A stretch of DNA of 64,000 bases, taken from an uncultured Caulobacter sp. Its GTDB lineage: Bacteria; Pseudomonadota; Alphaproteobacteria; Caulobacterales; Caulobacteraceae. A program made the translations under genes and the position numbers. The notes beneath the pieces were generated by a model that saw only the letters and a program-made list of their open reading frames with translations, did not search any database and was not told the DNA's origin. Numbering within the stretch: position 1 is the stretch's first letter; each line of letters begins with the position of its first letter. Location of the stretch: contig CAJYMH010000006.1 of NCBI GenBank assembly GCA_913776195.1, positions 205,631 to 269,630 of the forward strand, written 5' to 3'. This document shows positions 1-9,653 of this stretch, piece by piece.

Positions 1-290
1 CCCGGCGACTTGATTTGGATGTCCGCGCCGCGCGCCTCCAGGCGCTTGATCAGGTCTTCGGAGTTCGGCGGGGCCATGACCGTCACCGCCTTGCCGTCGG
101 CGCCGCGCGCCTCGACGACTTGGCCGTGGATGACCGCGCTCTTCACGCCGCCCTGGTCGATACGACGGAGCAGTTCTGAATAGGTGATCTCGCCGGCCGA
201 CCCGCCGCGCGAGCCTTGGGTGATGACGCTGTAGCCGCCGATCAGAACGACGATGATGACGCCCCAGATGGCCAGGTTACGCAGGTTCAT
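1..290 (-). CDS. ftsH: ATP-dependent zinc metalloprotease FtsH, N-terminal fragment (runs off the window)
   Basis: Only the first 96 residues are present; the rest lies before base 1. The visible part has the standard FtsH start: a short N-terminus, one membrane segment at about residues 5-23 (NLAIWGVIIVVLIGGYSV), then the small periplasmic domain with the family-typical ITYSELLRRIDQGGVKSAVI stretch. The AAA+ and zinc-protease domains are not in the window. FtsH degrades misfolded membrane proteins and some cytoplasmic regulators at the inner membrane. It lies 82 nt downstream of tilS on the same strand, and tilS-ftsH adjacency is widespread in bacteria, which supports the call. Confidence 0.88.
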   Translation of the reverse strand, partial: MNLRNLAIWGVIIVVLIGGYSVITQGSRGGSAGEITYSELLRRIDQGGVKSAVIHGQVVEARGADGKAVTVMAPPNSEDLIKRLEARGADIQIKSP

Positions 291-372
291 GGCTCTTCAA
301 TCTTCTCCCGCCCAACGGGGCGATCTACGCAAGATAGGATGACCGGCGCGATTTCGCCACGCACGCGTGTGG

Positions 373-1584
373 TCAGCCTGGTTCGCGGGTCGTTAGGCCG
401 CAGGCGGCGGAATGCCGTTCCGCGGCCAGAGCCCTTACACGCACTGGGGTTTCATCGTCCAGCAGCGGACACGAAACGCCGCCGTCGGCCAGAAAGATCA
501 CCGGCAGGGAGGGCCGCGCCAGGGCCGGGATCGCCCTGAGGGCCGCCTGCTGCGGCTTCGGAAGGCGCGCGCCCTGCCCGCGCAAAGGCCCGACGCTCAG
601 CCCCCGCTGGTCGGCGAGAAGCTCGAACCTGCCGTCCCAGACGGCCTCTCCCTCGACCGCCAGCGACATAGCGGCCAATCCGCCACGCGCCGCCTCCCCG
701 GCGTTACGGGCGATCAGCACACGATCGCCGAAGCCCTCGATCCGGGCGCCGGCCAGGGTGGCGGTGAAATCCTCCCCGCCCCTCACCTGATCCATCAACC
801 GCGCCAGCCGTTCGCCACGCGGCGGCACATCCGTTCCGGCGGCGCAAAGGCAGGCGGCGGCCAGACTGCGGGCGCTCAGGGTGCGGGGGAGGTCGAGCAC
901 ACCCCAATGGGCCGCCGCGGGCTCGGGAACGGCCGTATCTGCGACAGGATCGGCGGCCTCCGCCAGATCCGGCTCCGCCGCCCGCGCTCGACTGCGGGCG
1001 AAGCGCTGATCCTCGTTGGCGGGATCGTCGATCCAGTCCCGCCCCCGCGCCGCCAGCCACTCGCGGATTTCGGACCGTCGCAGGCCCAGCATCGGCCGCA
1101 GCACGAAGACCCCGCGCCCTTCCGGCCAAGCCGGCGAGGGCGACCACTCGCGAGGATCGGAAACGCTGGAGCCCTCGGCGCGCATGGCCACGCCCTCAGC
1201 CAGATCATCGGCGGTGTGGCCCAACAGGATCACCCTCGCCCCCGCCTCTCGCGCCGCATCGGCCAACAGGGCGTGGCGCGCCCGTCTCGCGGCGGCGGGA
1301 AGGCCCGTGGACGGCTTGTCGCCCGCCCAGCCCAGGGCTCGAAAGCCCCAGCCCAGCTCGGTCGCCACGGCTCCGCAGCGGGCGGTCCAGCCGGCGCTGA
1401 GGGGATTGAGGCCGTGATCCACCGTCAGGACCAGCAGCCGCCGGCCATGGGTCTTCGCCCACGCGTCGGCGATCAGCAACAGCGCCAGGGAGTCGCCGCC
1501 GCCCGACAGGCCGACGGCCAGCGGGGCGGTGATATCCGACAGCAGCCGGCGGTCGAGAACCGCCGAGACCGCCTCTAGGCGCAC
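373..1584 (-). CDS. tilS: tRNA(Ile)-lysidine synthetase TilS
   Basis: TilS modifies the wobble C34 of the tRNA-Ile with CAU anticodon to lysidine, so that it reads AUA instead of AUG. The N-terminal PP-loop ATP-binding motif SGGGDS is at residues 27-32, followed by the family signatures LTVDHGLNP and LLGHTADDLAE. The N-terminal domain ends near residue 200, followed by a less conserved C-terminal part; 403 aa is normal for the longer TilS type. The start is GTG at 1584, which overlaps the stop codon region of cpoB by 10 nt, so the two are probably translationally coupled. It is the penultimate gene of the tol-pal cluster before ftsH. Confidence 0.93.
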   Translation of the reverse strand: MRLEAVSAVLDRRLLSDITAPLAVGLSGGGDSLALLLIADAWAKTHGRRLLVLTVDHGLNPLSAGWTARCGAVATELGWGFRALGWAGDKPSTGLPAAARRARHALLADAAREAGARVILLGHTADDLAEGVAMRAEGSSVSDPREWSPSPAWPEGRGVFVLRPMLGLRRSEIREWLAARGRDWIDDPANEDQRFARSRARAAEPDLAEAADPVADTAVPEPAAAHWGVLDLPRTLSARSLAAACLCAAGTDVPPRGERLARLMDQVRGGEDFTATLAGARIEGFGDRVLIARNAGEAARGGLAAMSLAVEGEAVWDGRFELLADQRGLSVGPLRGQGARLPKPQQAALRAIPALARPSLPVIFLADGGVSCPLLDDETPVRVRALAAERHSAACGLTTREPG

Positions 1585-2426
1585 TTGGCCTGGGTCCGGG
1601 TGGTGGCCGCGCGGCTCTTCACCGCCGCCGAGGCGTTCGGATAGCGCTTGGGCAGCTCGTCCAGGGTCTTGCAGGCGTCAGCTGCGCGGTTCATCGCCGA
1701 CAGCGAGCGGGCCAGCTTGACCACCGCGTCCGGGGCCCAACCCGTCTTCGGCCAGCCCCGGATCGCGCCGATATAGGAGGCGGCGGCGTCGGGATAGGCT
1801 TGGCGCACATACTGCGTCTCGGCCAGCCAGTAGCGAGCCTCGGCCCCCTTCGGGCTGTCGCCGTGCTGCTCCACAAAGGCGGCGAAAGCGCGCTCGGCGC
1901 CGGCATAGTCGCCATCCAGCAACATCTGCCGGGCGTTGGCGAAGGCGGTGTCGGGATCGACGTCCTGCGCCATGGGCAGGCCGCCCGTCTCGCCCGGCGG
2001 CGGCGCGGCGACCATGCCGGCGGCGATTTTCTGCTCCAGGGCGGTCAGGCGTTCGTTCAGGGCGGCGGCCTGGTTCTTGGCATCGGTCGCCTCGCGCTTG
2101 GCCTGGTTCAGGTCGAAGTTGAGCGTCTCGTTCTGGCCGTTGAGGCGCTGCAGGCTCTCCTCCAGGTCGGTCACCCGGGTGGCCATGGTCTGGATCATCG
2201 CCTCGGTCTCGGCCGGCTGCACGACCACCGGCTTGCCGGTGTCGCGACCCTGGAAGACGATTGAGCGCAGCTCGCGGACCACCTTCTCCATGCGTTCGAC
2301 CCGACGGGCGGAGCGGTCGTCCAGCGGATCGGCCTCCAGCGGCAGCGGCGTCTGGGCGATGGCGGCCGCGCCGGTCAGCGCGGACGTGGCGAGCAGGGCG
2401 GCGAAGGCGGCGGACTTGAGCTTCAT
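1575..2426 (-). CDS. cpoB: Cell division coordinator CpoB (YbgF), periplasmic TPR protein
   Basis: CpoB is the periplasmic partner of the Tol-Pal system and helps coordinate outer-membrane constriction with peptidoglycan synthesis. The protein has a signal peptide (MKLKSAAFAALLATSALTG, cleavage after about residue 24), a coiled-coil region at about residues 70-135 (heptads through VTDLEESLQRLNGQNETLNF) and C-terminal TPR repeats from about 160 to the end (TAFANARQMLLDGDYAGAER). The open frame reaches back to 2468, but the ATG at 2426 is chosen because it begins the signal peptide and follows a GAAGAGAG ribosome-binding site. It lies downstream of pal and overlaps tilS. Confidence 0.92.
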   Translation of the reverse strand: MKLKSAAFAALLATSALTGAAAIAQTPLPLEADPLDDRSARRVERMEKVVRELRSIVFQGRDTGKPVVVQPAETEAMIQTMATRVTDLEESLQRLNGQNETLNFDLNQAKREATDAKNQAAALNERLTALEQKIAAGMVAAPPPGETGGLPMAQDVDPDTAFANARQMLLDGDYAGAERAFAAFVEQHGDSPKGAEARYWLAETQYVRQAYPDAAASYIGAIRGWPKTGWAPDAVVKLARSLSAMNRAADACKTLDELPKRYPNASAAVKSRAATTRTQAKCA

Positions 2427-2479
2427 CAGACTCTCTTCAGCGAAGGCGGCGACGAAATTACGGCGCACTCACCCGTATG

Positions 2480-2514
2480 CAAAGTAAAGGCCGCCCCTTC
2501 GCAGGAGCGGCCTC
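2480..2514 (-). terminator. Possible terminator after pal
   Basis: Read on the minus strand, an imperfect stem (AGGCCGCTCC paired with GGGGCGGCCT) is followed by TTTACTTTG. It lies between pal and cpoB, so it would weaken rather than isolate cpoB transcription. The T-run is short and interrupted. Confidence 0.5.
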
Positions 2515-2551
2515 GACTTGTCTCCCCGGCCCGCGAGGGACCGGCGAACGC

Positions 2552-3103
2552 TTAGCGCGCGCCTTCGGTGATGGCGGTGCCGGCGTTACGGTTCTTGGCC
2601 CAGGCGTCCTCGCCCGAACCGCCGTCGATCGGACGTTCCTTGCCGTAGGAGATCGTCTCGATGCGGGCGGCCGACACGCCGCGGGCGACCAGGAAGTCAC
2701 GCACGGAGTTGGCGCGGCGGGCGCCGAGTGCCAGGTTGTACTCGCGGGTGCCGCGTTCGTCGGCGTTGCCTTCGATGCGGACCTTCACGGCCGGATAGCG
2801 GGCCAGCCATGCGGCTTGGCCGGCCAGGACCGGCTCGGCGTCGGCGCGGACCGAATAGCTGTCGAGGTCGAAATAGACCCGGTCGCCGACGTTGACGACG
2901 AAGTCCTGCACCGAGCCCGGGATCGGGCCGCTCTGCACCGGCGGCGGCGGCGGCGGGGTGGTCGGATAGGCCGGAGCCTCCGGAGCCGGCGGCGGGGCGG
3001 CCGGAGCCGGCTGCGGCTTCGGCTTCGAGGCGCAGGCGGCGAGAGTGGCGGCGGCGACGCCGATAAGCACCAGTTGACCGGCGCGCTTGGTGTTGAAGCT
3101 CAT
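2552..3103 (-). CDS. pal: Peptidoglycan-associated lipoprotein Pal
   Basis: Pal is anchored in the inner leaflet of the outer membrane and binds peptidoglycan, linking the envelope to TolB. The lipobox LAAC puts the lipidated cysteine at residue 24. A proline-rich tether follows (about residues 28-57), then an OmpA-like peptidoglycan-binding domain from about 65 to 178, including NADERGTREYNLALGARRA, the classic binding segment. The length of 183 aa matches Caulobacter-type Pal. It lies 163 nt downstream of tolB, a gap large enough for its own promoter, and ATG 3103 is preceded by a purine-rich GAGGAAG site. Confidence 0.96.
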   Translation of the reverse strand: MSFNTKRAGQLVLIGVAAATLAACASKPKPQPAPAAPPPAPEAPAYPTTPPPPPPVQSGPIPGSVQDFVVNVGDRVYFDLDSYSVRADAEPVLAGQAAWLARYPAVKVRIEGNADERGTREYNLALGARRANSVRDFLVARGVSAARIETISYGKERPIDGGSGEDAWAKNRNAGTAITEGAR

Positions 3104-3266
3104 AGCTTCCTCCTCAGCTAAAAAGTCCAGCGAACCCTATACTCAAGCTTGTTTGCGTCAGGATGACAAAACGCAGAGCGCCGGTCACAAACGCGTCAGA
3201 AGACGTCACAAACATGGCCATAGGGTTGTCGAAAGGCGCAACGCGGCAGCGCGGCCTAGGTTGCAG

Positions 3267-4565
3267 TCAGTCCAGAAGCGGCGACCAGGCCGGGTCCGAA
3301 CCAGAGCCCGGATACGGCGCGGGACGCAGGATGCGGCCAGTGATGTCCACAGTCCAAAGCTTGGCCCCGCCGCTGTTCTCGCGGAAGAACATGATCACCC
3401 GGCCGTTGGGTGCCCAAGTAGGTCCCTCCTCCAGCGAGGACGAGGTCAGGATGCGCTCGTCCGAGCCGTCCGGACGCATCACGCCGATGGAGAAGCCGCC
3501 GCTTTGCTTGGTGAAGGCGATGAAGTCGCCGCGCGGGCTCCACACCGGCGTGGTGTAGCGGCCGCCGCCGTAGGAGATGCGGCGCACGCCCGAGCCGTCG
3601 GTGTTCATCACATAGATCTGGGCGGTGCCGCCCCGGTCCGAGTTGAACACGATCTTGCTGCCGTCCGGCGAGAACGACGGCGAGGTGTCGATGGCCGGAT
3701 CGGTGGTGATCCGCGTGGACTGCCGGCTGCGCAGGTCCATAATGTAGATGTCGCTGTTGCCCGCCCGCTCGACCGAGAAGGCGACCTTGCTGCCGTCTGG
3801 CGAGAAGCGCGGCGCGAACACCATGCCGGGGAAGCGGCCCAGGGTCTCCTGACGGCCGGTCTCCAGATTGAACAGATACAGGCTCGACCCCGTGGGTCGC
3901 AGCGCCATGTAGGTGATCTCCTGGCTGTTCGAGGAGAACCGAGGCGTCATGACGATGTACGAACCGTCGGTCAGGTAGTTCGGATTGGCCCCATCCTGAT
4001 CCATGATCGCCAGGCGCTTGATGCGGTTCAGCTTCGGGCCGCTTTCGGCCACGAACACCACGCGGGTGTCAAAATAGCCCTTCTCACCGGTCAGGCGCTC
4101 ATAGACGGCGTCGCTGATCTTGTGGGCGATCCGGCGCCAGTTCTCGGCCGGGGCGGAGAACTGCAGGCCTAGCAGCTGTTGCTGCGCATAGATGTCCCAC
4201 AGGCGGAAATCGACCCGCAGGCGGCCGTCGGACTCCACCGTCACCTGGCCGTTAATCAGGGCCTGAGCGCCGACGCCTTTCCAGTTTTCGAACACCGGCT
4301 GGACGTTCACATCCAGGGTCTGGGTCGGGAAACGACCAGGGGCCACGGGCGCGAACAGGCCCGAGCGCTCCAGATTTCCGGTGATGACCTGGGCGATGTC
4401 GCCACCGCGGGTCGCACCGGAAAAGTTCGGCACGGCGATCGGCAGCGGGGCGATCGCGCCCTTGTTGACGTCCACCACCAGTTCCTGGGCGCGCGTCACG
4501 GCCGGCGCGGCCATCCCGACCACAAGGGCGGCGGCGACTGCGAGAAAGGCGAAGCGGGCTTTCAT
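3267..4565 (-). CDS. tolB: Tol-Pal system protein TolB
   Basis: TolB is a periplasmic protein that moves between Pal and the TolA/TolQ/TolR inner-membrane complex. A signal peptide covers about residues 1-26 (cleavage near VTRAQ). The N-terminal domain runs to about residue 175, followed by a six-bladed beta-propeller with WD40-like repeats such as [32 protein letters not shown] and [16 protein letters not shown]. The length of 432 aa is typical. It follows tolA by 18 nt in the same orientation. Confidence 0.96.
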   Translation of the reverse strand: MKARFAFLAVAAALVVGMAAPAVTRAQELVVDVNKGAIAPLPIAVPNFSGATRGGDIAQVITGNLERSGLFAPVAPGRFPTQTLDVNVQPVFENWKGVGAQALINGQVTVESDGRLRVDFRLWDIYAQQQLLGLQFSAPAENWRRIAHKISDAVYERLTGEKGYFDTRVVFVAESGPKLNRIKRLAIMDQDGANPNYLTDGSYIVMTPRFSSNSQEITYMALRPTGSSLYLFNLETGRQETLGRFPGMVFAPRFSPDGSKVAFSVERAGNSDIYIMDLRSRQSTRITTDPAIDTSPSFSPDGSKIVFNSDRGGTAQIYVMNTDGSGVRRISYGGGRYTTPVWSPRGDFIAFTKQSGGFSIGVMRPDGSDERILTSSSLEEGPTWAPNGRVIMFFRENSGGAKLWTVDITGRILRPAPYPGSGSDPAWSPLLD

Positions 4566-4583
4566 AGCGTCAACGGTCCTTAT

Positions 4584-5411
4584 CTAGTTTGAACAGGCCG
4601 ACTTGGCGTTGAATCTGAACGAGATCGCCTGTTGGCGGAAGCCAGGCGGCACTGAGAACGGCGCCGCTCGTCCGAACGCGGAAACCGCCCGGGTGGCTGC
4701 AGCCTGGGTGATCGGATTGGCGGTCAGGCCGCTGGTCACGCGCGGTTGGCCGACCAGTTGGCCAGAGGACGAGATGGTCGCCTGGACGATCAGATTCACG
4801 TCCGCCCCACCCTCGACCTCGCAATTGGGGTTCCACAGGCGCTCGAGCTGCGCCCCCAGGGTGGCCAGTTGCGAAGCGGTCATGCCGGTGGCCGCACCGG
4901 CGGCGGGGCGCGCCTCAACAGCGGTCTCGGCTTGGTTCGGGCCCCTCTGGGCGTTGGAGTTCGGGCGGCCAGCGGGCTTGCGGCCCTTGTTGATCGAGGC
5001 GGCCAGGGCGTCCAGGTCGAAGCTGTCTTCCTTCGGCTTGGCCTGGTTCGGCTTCTTGGGCTGCGGCTTCTGGGGCGCGGGCGTCGGCGCCGGCTTCTGC
5101 GGGACCGGCTTTTGAGCCGCCTTGGGCGCGGGGGTCGGCGGCGCCGGCTCGGGCACGGGGGCGGGCGGCGCCGGCGGCTCGGGCGTCGCGTCGGGAACCG
5201 GGCTTTCGGTCTGGGCGGGAAGCTCCTCGGGCCCCTGCACCGCCGGGCGAACGTTGGTCGGCCCCTCGGCGACGATGGTCACCGGCACGGAGGCGACGAC
5301 CATCTTCTTCGTCATCCAGGGCCAGGAGACGAAGAAGGAGCCGATCACCGCCGCGTGGAGGATCAGCGACCCTGCCAGGAACGGCGTGCGGTTGGACCGT
5401 TCACGCGCCAT
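4584..5411 (-). CDS. tolA: TolA/TonB-like protein of the Tol-Pal complex
   Basis: TolA links the TolQR motor in the inner membrane to TolB-Pal. Seen here: a short cytoplasmic N-terminus, one membrane segment at about residues 13-33 (AGSLILHAAVIGSFFVSWPW), a long Pro/Ala/Lys-rich linker (about residues 75-135), and a compact C-terminal domain with the TonB/TolA pattern, including LWNPNC and a run of beta strands. Alphaproteobacterial TolA proteins diverge strongly from E. coli TolA, so the call leans on position (tolR ends 3 nt upstream, tolB starts 18 nt downstream) as well as architecture. At 275 aa it is shorter than the enterobacterial protein. Confidence 0.88.
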   Translation of the reverse strand: MARERSNRTPFLAGSLILHAAVIGSFFVSWPWMTKKMVVASVPVTIVAEGPTNVRPAVQGPEELPAQTESPVPDATPEPPAPPAPVPEPAPPTPAPKAAQKPVPQKPAPTPAPQKPQPKKPNQAKPKEDSFDLDALAASINKGRKPAGRPNSNAQRGPNQAETAVEARPAAGAATGMTASQLATLGAQLERLWNPNCEVEGGADVNLIVQATISSSGQLVGQPRVTSGLTANPITQAAATRAVSAFGRAAPFSVPPGFRQQAISFRFNAKSACSN

Positions 5412-5413
5412 GC

Positions 5414-5905
5414 CTACCGCGCCTCGGCGCTATCCGCAGACGCGCCTGAAGACGGGCCGCCCGTCTCGGTGACGAGGTTGATCTTGGTGAAGCCGGACGT
5501 GGACAGGGAGGCCATGACCTGGGCGACGATCTCGTAGGAAGCGCGGCCGTCGGCGCGGACGAAGATCGGCGTCTCGGTCCCTTCGGCGGCGATTTCGTGC
5601 AGGCGCGGCGACAGATCGGCGAACGGGACCTGGTCCTCGCCGATGAACACGGCGGCGTCCTGCCGGATGGAGACCGTCAGCGGCTCCTTCTGATCCTGCA
5701 TCGCCCCGGCCTCGGTCTTGGGCAGCTCGACCTCGACCCCGGCCGTCAGCAACGGCGCGCTGATCATGAAGATGATCAGCAGCACCAGCATCACGTCCAC
5801 CAGCGGGGTGACGTTGATCTCCGACAGGGCGCCGCGGCGGCGCCCCCGCCGGCGCCGGCCCCGACCGCCGCCGGTCGAGAAGGCGTCGTGGGAGGACATG
5901 CCCAT
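5414..5905 (-). CDS. tolR: Tol-Pal system protein TolR (ExbD family)
   Basis: TolR forms the proton channel of the Tol motor with TolQ. After an Arg/Gly-rich cytoplasmic start, the single membrane helix (about residues 35-55) contains the conserved Asp37 in [17 protein letters not shown], the proton-carrying residue of ExbD/TolR proteins. The remaining 105 residues form the periplasmic domain. The basic stretch at residues 15-25 ([10 protein letters not shown]) is unusually Arg-rich. ATG 5905 is 3 nt after the tolQ stop; a second in-frame ATG at 5899 is possible. Confidence 0.94.
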   Translation of the reverse strand: MGMSSHDAFSTGGGRGRRRRGRRRGALSEINVTPLVDVMLVLLIIFMISAPLLTAGVEVELPKTEAGAMQDQKEPLTVSIRQDAAVFIGEDQVPFADLSPRLHEIAAEGTETPIFVRADGRASYEIVAQVMASLSTSGFTKINLVTETGGPSSGASADSAEAR

Positions 5906-5908
5906 GGA

Positions 5909-6598
5909 TCAGCGCTCCGCCAGGCGGCGCTGGATCGCGGTGGACAGGTCGTCGGCGAAGTTCTCCAGACGGCCGCCGAACTTGGCCGCGTCGGTGGAGA
6001 ACTTGTTGTAGGCGATATAGGCCGGAATGGCGGCGATCAGGCCGATGGCCGTGGCGAAAAGGGCCTCGGCGATGGCCGGGGCCACCACGGCCAGCGAGGT
6101 GTTCTTCTCGGCGGCGATGGCCTGGAAGGCGTTCATGATGCCCCACACCGTGCCGAACAGACCGATGAACGGCGAGGCGGTGGCGACAATGGCCAGCAGG
6201 CCCAGGCCGTCCTCGGCCTTCGCGGTCTCGCGGGCGATGGTGTTGTCCAGGGTGCGGTCGATGCGGGTGATGAGCATGGCCGTCTGGGCGTCGTCCAGGC
6301 GGCCCTTGGCGCGGGCGTCGCGCCACTCCTTCAGGGCGGCGACCAGCATCTTGGGCAGCGGGTGCGTCGGAGCGGAGCCGGCCTCGGCCGCCACGTCCTC
6401 AAGCGAGCGTCCGCCGCTGACCTTGTCTTCGAAACGATCCGCCTCGCGGTTCAGCGAGGTGAACTTGAACGCCTTGTCCAGGATCACGGCCCAGGACCAC
6501 AGCGACGCCAGGCCCAGCCCGATCATCACCAGTTTGACGACCCAGTCGGCCTGCATGAACAGATGCAGGAACGAAAAGTTGGCGGCTGCGGCGTCCAT
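5909..6598 (-). CDS. tolQ: Tol-Pal system protein TolQ (ExbB/MotA family)
   Basis: TolQ is the inner-membrane scaffold of the proton-driven Tol motor. Three membrane segments are visible, at about residues 17-40, 132-155 and 168-192, separated by a large cytoplasmic loop. The motif [16 protein letters not shown] at the second segment is diagnostic for the MotA/TolQ/ExbB channel family. The length of 229 aa is typical. It begins the compact tolQ-tolR-tolA-tolB group, 118 nt after ybgC. Confidence 0.96.
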   Translation of the reverse strand: MDAAAANFSFLHLFMQADWVVKLVMIGLGLASLWSWAVILDKAFKFTSLNREADRFEDKVSGGRSLEDVAAEAGSAPTHPLPKMLVAALKEWRDARAKGRLDDAQTAMLITRIDRTLDNTIARETAKAEDGLGLLAIVATASPFIGLFGTVWGIMNAFQAIAAEKNTSLAVVAPAIAEALFATAIGLIAAIPAYIAYNKFSTDAAKFGGRLENFADDLSTAIQRRLAER

Positions 6599-6716
6599 GC
6601 GGTCTCCGGCAAGATGCGAATCAGTAGCGGTTCGGGTCCGTTTGCCATGACCCGGGCGGATGGTGAAACTATGGCGTGGCTTGGTTAACGGCTTTTTCAG
6701 CCGACCTCCCCCGCGT

Positions 6717-7163
6717 TCAGTCCCGCTTAGCGAACAAAGGCGACAGACGTTCCACCATATCGGCCGGCGGACGTCGCGGACGGCCGTCCAAGGTGATGCA
6801 GGCTGCCTCGACGGCGGCCTGGGCGATCAGCTCGTCGCCGCGCATGATCCGCTGCGTCACCAACAGGCGCGGGCCTTTGACCGCATCGTACAGGGTCACC
6901 ACCGTCAGGGCGTCGTCCACCTTGGCCGGGCGCTTGAAGTCGATCTCCATCCGCACCACCACGAAGGCCGCCGGATCGTCGCGGCCCGCCAGATCGGTGT
7001 GTGAGATCCCCGCCAGCCGCAGGAAGTCGCTTCGCCCCCGCTCGAAATAGCGCAGGTAGTTGGCGTGATAGACGACCCCGGTGAAGTCTGTGTCCTCGTA
7101 ATAGATGCGCACCGGCAGGTGATGCTCGCGCCCGATCAGGACGCCGCAGGTGGGTTCGGTCAT
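6717..7163 (-). CDS. ybgC: Tol-Pal-associated acyl-CoA thioesterase YbgC (4-hydroxybenzoyl-CoA thioesterase family)
   Basis: YbgC is a small hot-dog-fold thioesterase acting on short or medium acyl-CoA or acyl-ACP, and is conserved as the first gene of tol-pal clusters. The family motif YEDTDFTGVVYHANYLRYFE is present, with the catalytic Asp at residue 26. The open frame extends to 7307, but the extra N-terminal part is antisense-like and unconserved; ATG 7163 gives the standard length of 148 aa. Its ATG overlaps the TGA of the SEDS-like gene upstream (ATGA), so the two are probably translationally coupled. Confidence 0.93.
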   Translation of the reverse strand: MTEPTCGVLIGREHHLPVRIYYEDTDFTGVVYHANYLRYFERGRSDFLRLAGISHTDLAGRDDPAAFVVVRMEIDFKRPAKVDDALTVVTLYDAVKGPRLLVTQRIMRGDELIAQAAVEAACITLDGRPRRPPADMVERLSPLFAKRD

Positions 7164-8020
7164 GGGCGCTCCTGAACTCTGGCCCGCCCCATATGCGCCA
7201 GGGCCAGTCCCAGCGAAACGCCCCAGCCCAGCACAGGCGAGGCGCCGTAGCCGATCACCGGCGTCGGATAGTTGCCGAAGACCCCGGCCAGGACGAATCC
7301 GCCCCACAGCGCGCCGAGCGCCAGGGCGGCGGCGGAGTCATGCTTGAGGCCGATGAAGACGAAGGGCGCCGGCAGCAGGGCCAGCATCAGGCCGGCGAAC
7401 AGGCCGATCAGCGGGGCCGTCGCGAAGGCGGCCGAGACCACCTCCTCCACATAGCTGACGGCCGGCAGGCTGTCGGGCCGAGTCCAGGCCCATGCGGCTG
7501 CGACGACGGCCACGGCGGCGGCGGCCAGGTCCAGCCGCCCGCGATAACCCCATAGCCGAACGACCAGCGCCAGGGCGAAGGCGACGGCCGTTCCACCATC
7601 AGGTTGAAGCGCGAGGACGAGAGCGATCCCGGCGCAAAGGCTGGCCGTCAGAAGCGTCGCTGGGCGCAAGGCGAAGACCCAAGCCGTCGCCGGGAGGGCC
7701 AGCGAGGCCGGATGCAGCAGCACGGGCCCGACGCCGATCCAGCGGGTCGCGCCGTCCATGCTGACGCCGAACAGCGCCGTCCCCGCGACCGCGAACAGAC
7801 TAAACGCCATGACCGTCACCTGCGCCCCGCTGCTCAGCGCCGACCGGTTCCTGGACATGAGGAAGGCCAGAGCGGCGGCGATGACGCCCGCCGCGCCCTG
7901 CACCGCCAGCATCGAGGTCGAGGCCCCCGCCGCCCGGATGGCCAGCAGTGAGGCCGCCAGGGTCAGCAGGGCCAGAAGGGCGACGAGACCCCAGACGCGA
8001 CTTACCGCCCCGTCGATCAT
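7160..8020 (-). CDS. Shortened SEDS-like (FtsW/RodA-related) membrane protein, probably without glycosyltransferase activity
   Basis: This 286-aa hydrophobic protein has about eight or nine membrane segments. Three stretches resemble SEDS peptidoglycan polymerases: [20 protein letters not shown] (compare RW...G..QPSE), [20 protein letters not shown] (compare QPDLGTA), and [20 protein letters not shown] (compare P.PFVSYGGSS). It is about 80-100 residues shorter than FtsW or RodA, and the large extracellular loop with the catalytic Asp is reduced to [16 protein letters not shown] with no Asp at the expected place. It overlaps ruvB (ATGA at 8017-8020) and ybgC (ATGA at 7160-7163). SEDS relatedness is inferred from motifs; function is unknown. 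Confidence 0.6.
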   Translation of the reverse strand: MIDGAVSRVWGLVALLALLTLAASLLAIRAAGASTSMLAVQGAAGVIAAALAFLMSRNRSALSSGAQVTVMAFSLFAVAGTALFGVSMDGATRWIGVGPVLLHPASLALPATAWVFALRPATLLTASLCAGIALVLALQPDGGTAVAFALALVVRLWGYRGRLDLAAAAVAVVAAAWAWTRPDSLPAVSYVEEVVSAAFATAPLIGLFAGLMLALLPAPFVFIGLKHDSAAALALGALWGGFVLAGVFGNYPTPVIGYGASPVLGWGVSLGLALAHMGRARVQERP

Positions 8021-9039
8021 TCGAACAGACCGCTCTGGGCCGCCGGTTGCGGCGGCGGGGTCAGGCCGATGTGCATGTAGGCCTTGGCGCAGGCCACGCG
8101 GCCGCGCGGCGTGCGCTGGATGAAGCCCTGCTGCATCAGATAGGGCTCGATCACGTCCTCCACCGCGTCGCGGGCCTCGGCGATGGCGTAGGCCAGTGTC
8201 TCAACCCCGGCGGGGCCGCCGTTGTAGTGCTCGATCAGCGCCCGTAGATAGCGGCGGTCCAGGCTGTCCAGGCCCACCTCGTCCACCTCCAGCCGAGCCA
8301 GGGCGCGGGAGGCGTGGCCCTTGTCGATGACGGTGGCTCCGTCGGCCCCGGCGAAGTCGCGTACCCGGCGCAGCAGGCGGCCGGCCACGCGCGGGGTGCC
8401 CCGGGCGCGGGCGGCGATCTCCATGGCCCCCTCTTCGGCCAGGGGCGCGCCCATCTTGCGGGCGGCGTGCAGCAGGACGTGCTTCAGCTCGTCGTGGGTA
8501 TAGAACTCCAGCCGCACCGGAATGCCGAAACGGTCGCGCAGCGGCGTGGCCAGCATCCCCGCCCGCGTGGTGGCCGCCACCAGGGTGAAAGGCGCCAGGT
8601 CGATGCGGATGGAGCGGGCCGACGGCCCCTCCCCGATCACCAGATCGAGGACGTGATCCTCCATGGCCGGATAGAGGATTTCCTCAACATTCGGCGACAG
8701 GCGGTGGATCTCGTCGATGAAAAGGACGTCGTTGGCTTCCAGATTGGTCAGGATCGCCGCCAGGTCGCCGGGCTTGTTCAGCACCGGGCCGCTGGTGGCG
8801 CGGAAGTTCACGCCCAGCTCCCGCGCGACGATCTGGGCCAGGGTGGTCTTGCCCAGGCCCGGGGGACCGAACAGCAGGACGTGATCCAGGGACTCGCCCC
8901 GGCCGCGCGCCGCCTCGATGAAGATCTTCAGATTAGCCTTGGCCTGCGCCTGACCGACGAACTCGGCCAGGGTCTGGGGCCGCAGGGCGCGGTCGGAGCC
9001 CTCCAGCGGGGCCTGCTCGCCGGAGACGATGCGCGTCAC
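8017..9039 (-). CDS. ruvB: Holliday junction branch migration ATPase RuvB
   Basis: RuvB is the hexameric AAA+ motor that drives branch migration with RuvA. Walker [10 protein letters not shown] is at residues 58-66, the Walker B/DEIH box in [20 protein letters not shown], followed by sensor 1 (LVAATTRAG) and the arginine finger region LRDRFG. The winged-helix C-terminus ends with [10 protein letters not shown]. The open frame continues 240 codons upstream through ruvA, but that part is an out-of-frame shadow; GTG 9039 gives the normal 340 aa and overlaps the ruvA stop (GTGA), as in a tightly coupled operon. Confidence 0.97.
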   Translation of the reverse strand: MTRIVSGEQAPLEGSDRALRPQTLAEFVGQAQAKANLKIFIEAARGRGESLDHVLLFGPPGLGKTTLAQIVARELGVNFRATSGPVLNKPGDLAAILTNLEANDVLFIDEIHRLSPNVEEILYPAMEDHVLDLVIGEGPSARSIRIDLAPFTLVAATTRAGMLATPLRDRFGIPVRLEFYTHDELKHVLLHAARKMGAPLAEEGAMEIAARARGTPRVAGRLLRRVRDFAGADGATVIDKGHASRALARLEVDEVGLDSLDRRYLRALIEHYNGGPAGVETLAYAIAEARDAVEDVIEPYLMQQGFIQRTPRGRVACAKAYMHIGLTPPPQPAAQSGLFE

Positions 9040-9653
9040 CGGCCCAGCTCCTGCAGGCCGGCCTTGATCAGGGCGGCGACGTCGGCCTCCTCGCCCAGGC
9101 GGGTCGCGGCGGCCTCGACCACGCGGCGGGCCTGCGCCTCGGCGACGCCCAGGCCCATAAGGCCGACCACCGCCTCGCCCGATGCGGAGGGCCGCACAGG
9201 TTCCGCCGGGCCGCTGCTGGGCGAGGGTGCGAAGGTGACCGGGCCGTCGGTGATCGGCTTGTCCTTCAGCTCGGTGACGATGCGCAGGGCCAGCTTCGGG
9301 CCGACTCCCTGGGCGCGGCCCACGGCGGCCTTGTCCTCCCGCGCCACGGCCCCGGCGAGTTCGGACGGGGTCAGGACGTCGAGCACGGCCATGGCCGCCT
9401 TGGGGCCGACGCCCTGGATCGCCTGCAGCAGGACGAAGGCGCGGCGATCCTCGCGCGTGCCAAAGCCATACAGGCGAAGACCCGCGCTTTCGCTCCACTG
9501 ACTTTCGATGTGCAACAGGGTCTCTTCGCCCAGGGCCGGCAAGCGCCCCAGGGTCCGCGCCCCGCAGCGGACCACATAGCCCACGCCCATGACGTCGATC
9601 AGGGCTTCCTCTTCGCCGACCTCGGCGACGGCGCCGCGCAGACGACCGATCAT
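9036..9653 (-). CDS. ruvA: Holliday junction branch migration protein RuvA
   Basis: RuvA tetramers bind four-way junctions and load RuvB. The N-terminal OB-fold domain ([12 protein letters not shown]...) is followed by two helix-hairpin-helix motifs ([17 protein letters not shown] and [20 protein letters not shown]) and, after an acidic/proline linker, the RuvB-binding domain III ([16 protein letters not shown]). The ATG at 9653 gives 205 aa, the usual size, and overlaps the ruvC stop by 4 nt (ATGA). The frame running further upstream is a shadow of ruvC. Confidence 0.97.
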   Translation of the reverse strand: MIGRLRGAVAEVGEEEALIDVMGVGYVVRCGARTLGRLPALGEETLLHIESQWSESAGLRLYGFGTREDRRAFVLLQAIQGVGPKAAMAVLDVLTPSELAGAVAREDKAAVGRAQGVGPKLALRIVTELKDKPITDGPVTFAPSPSSGPAEPVRPSASGEAVVGLMGLGVAEAQARRVVEAAATRLGEEADVAALIKAGLQELGR

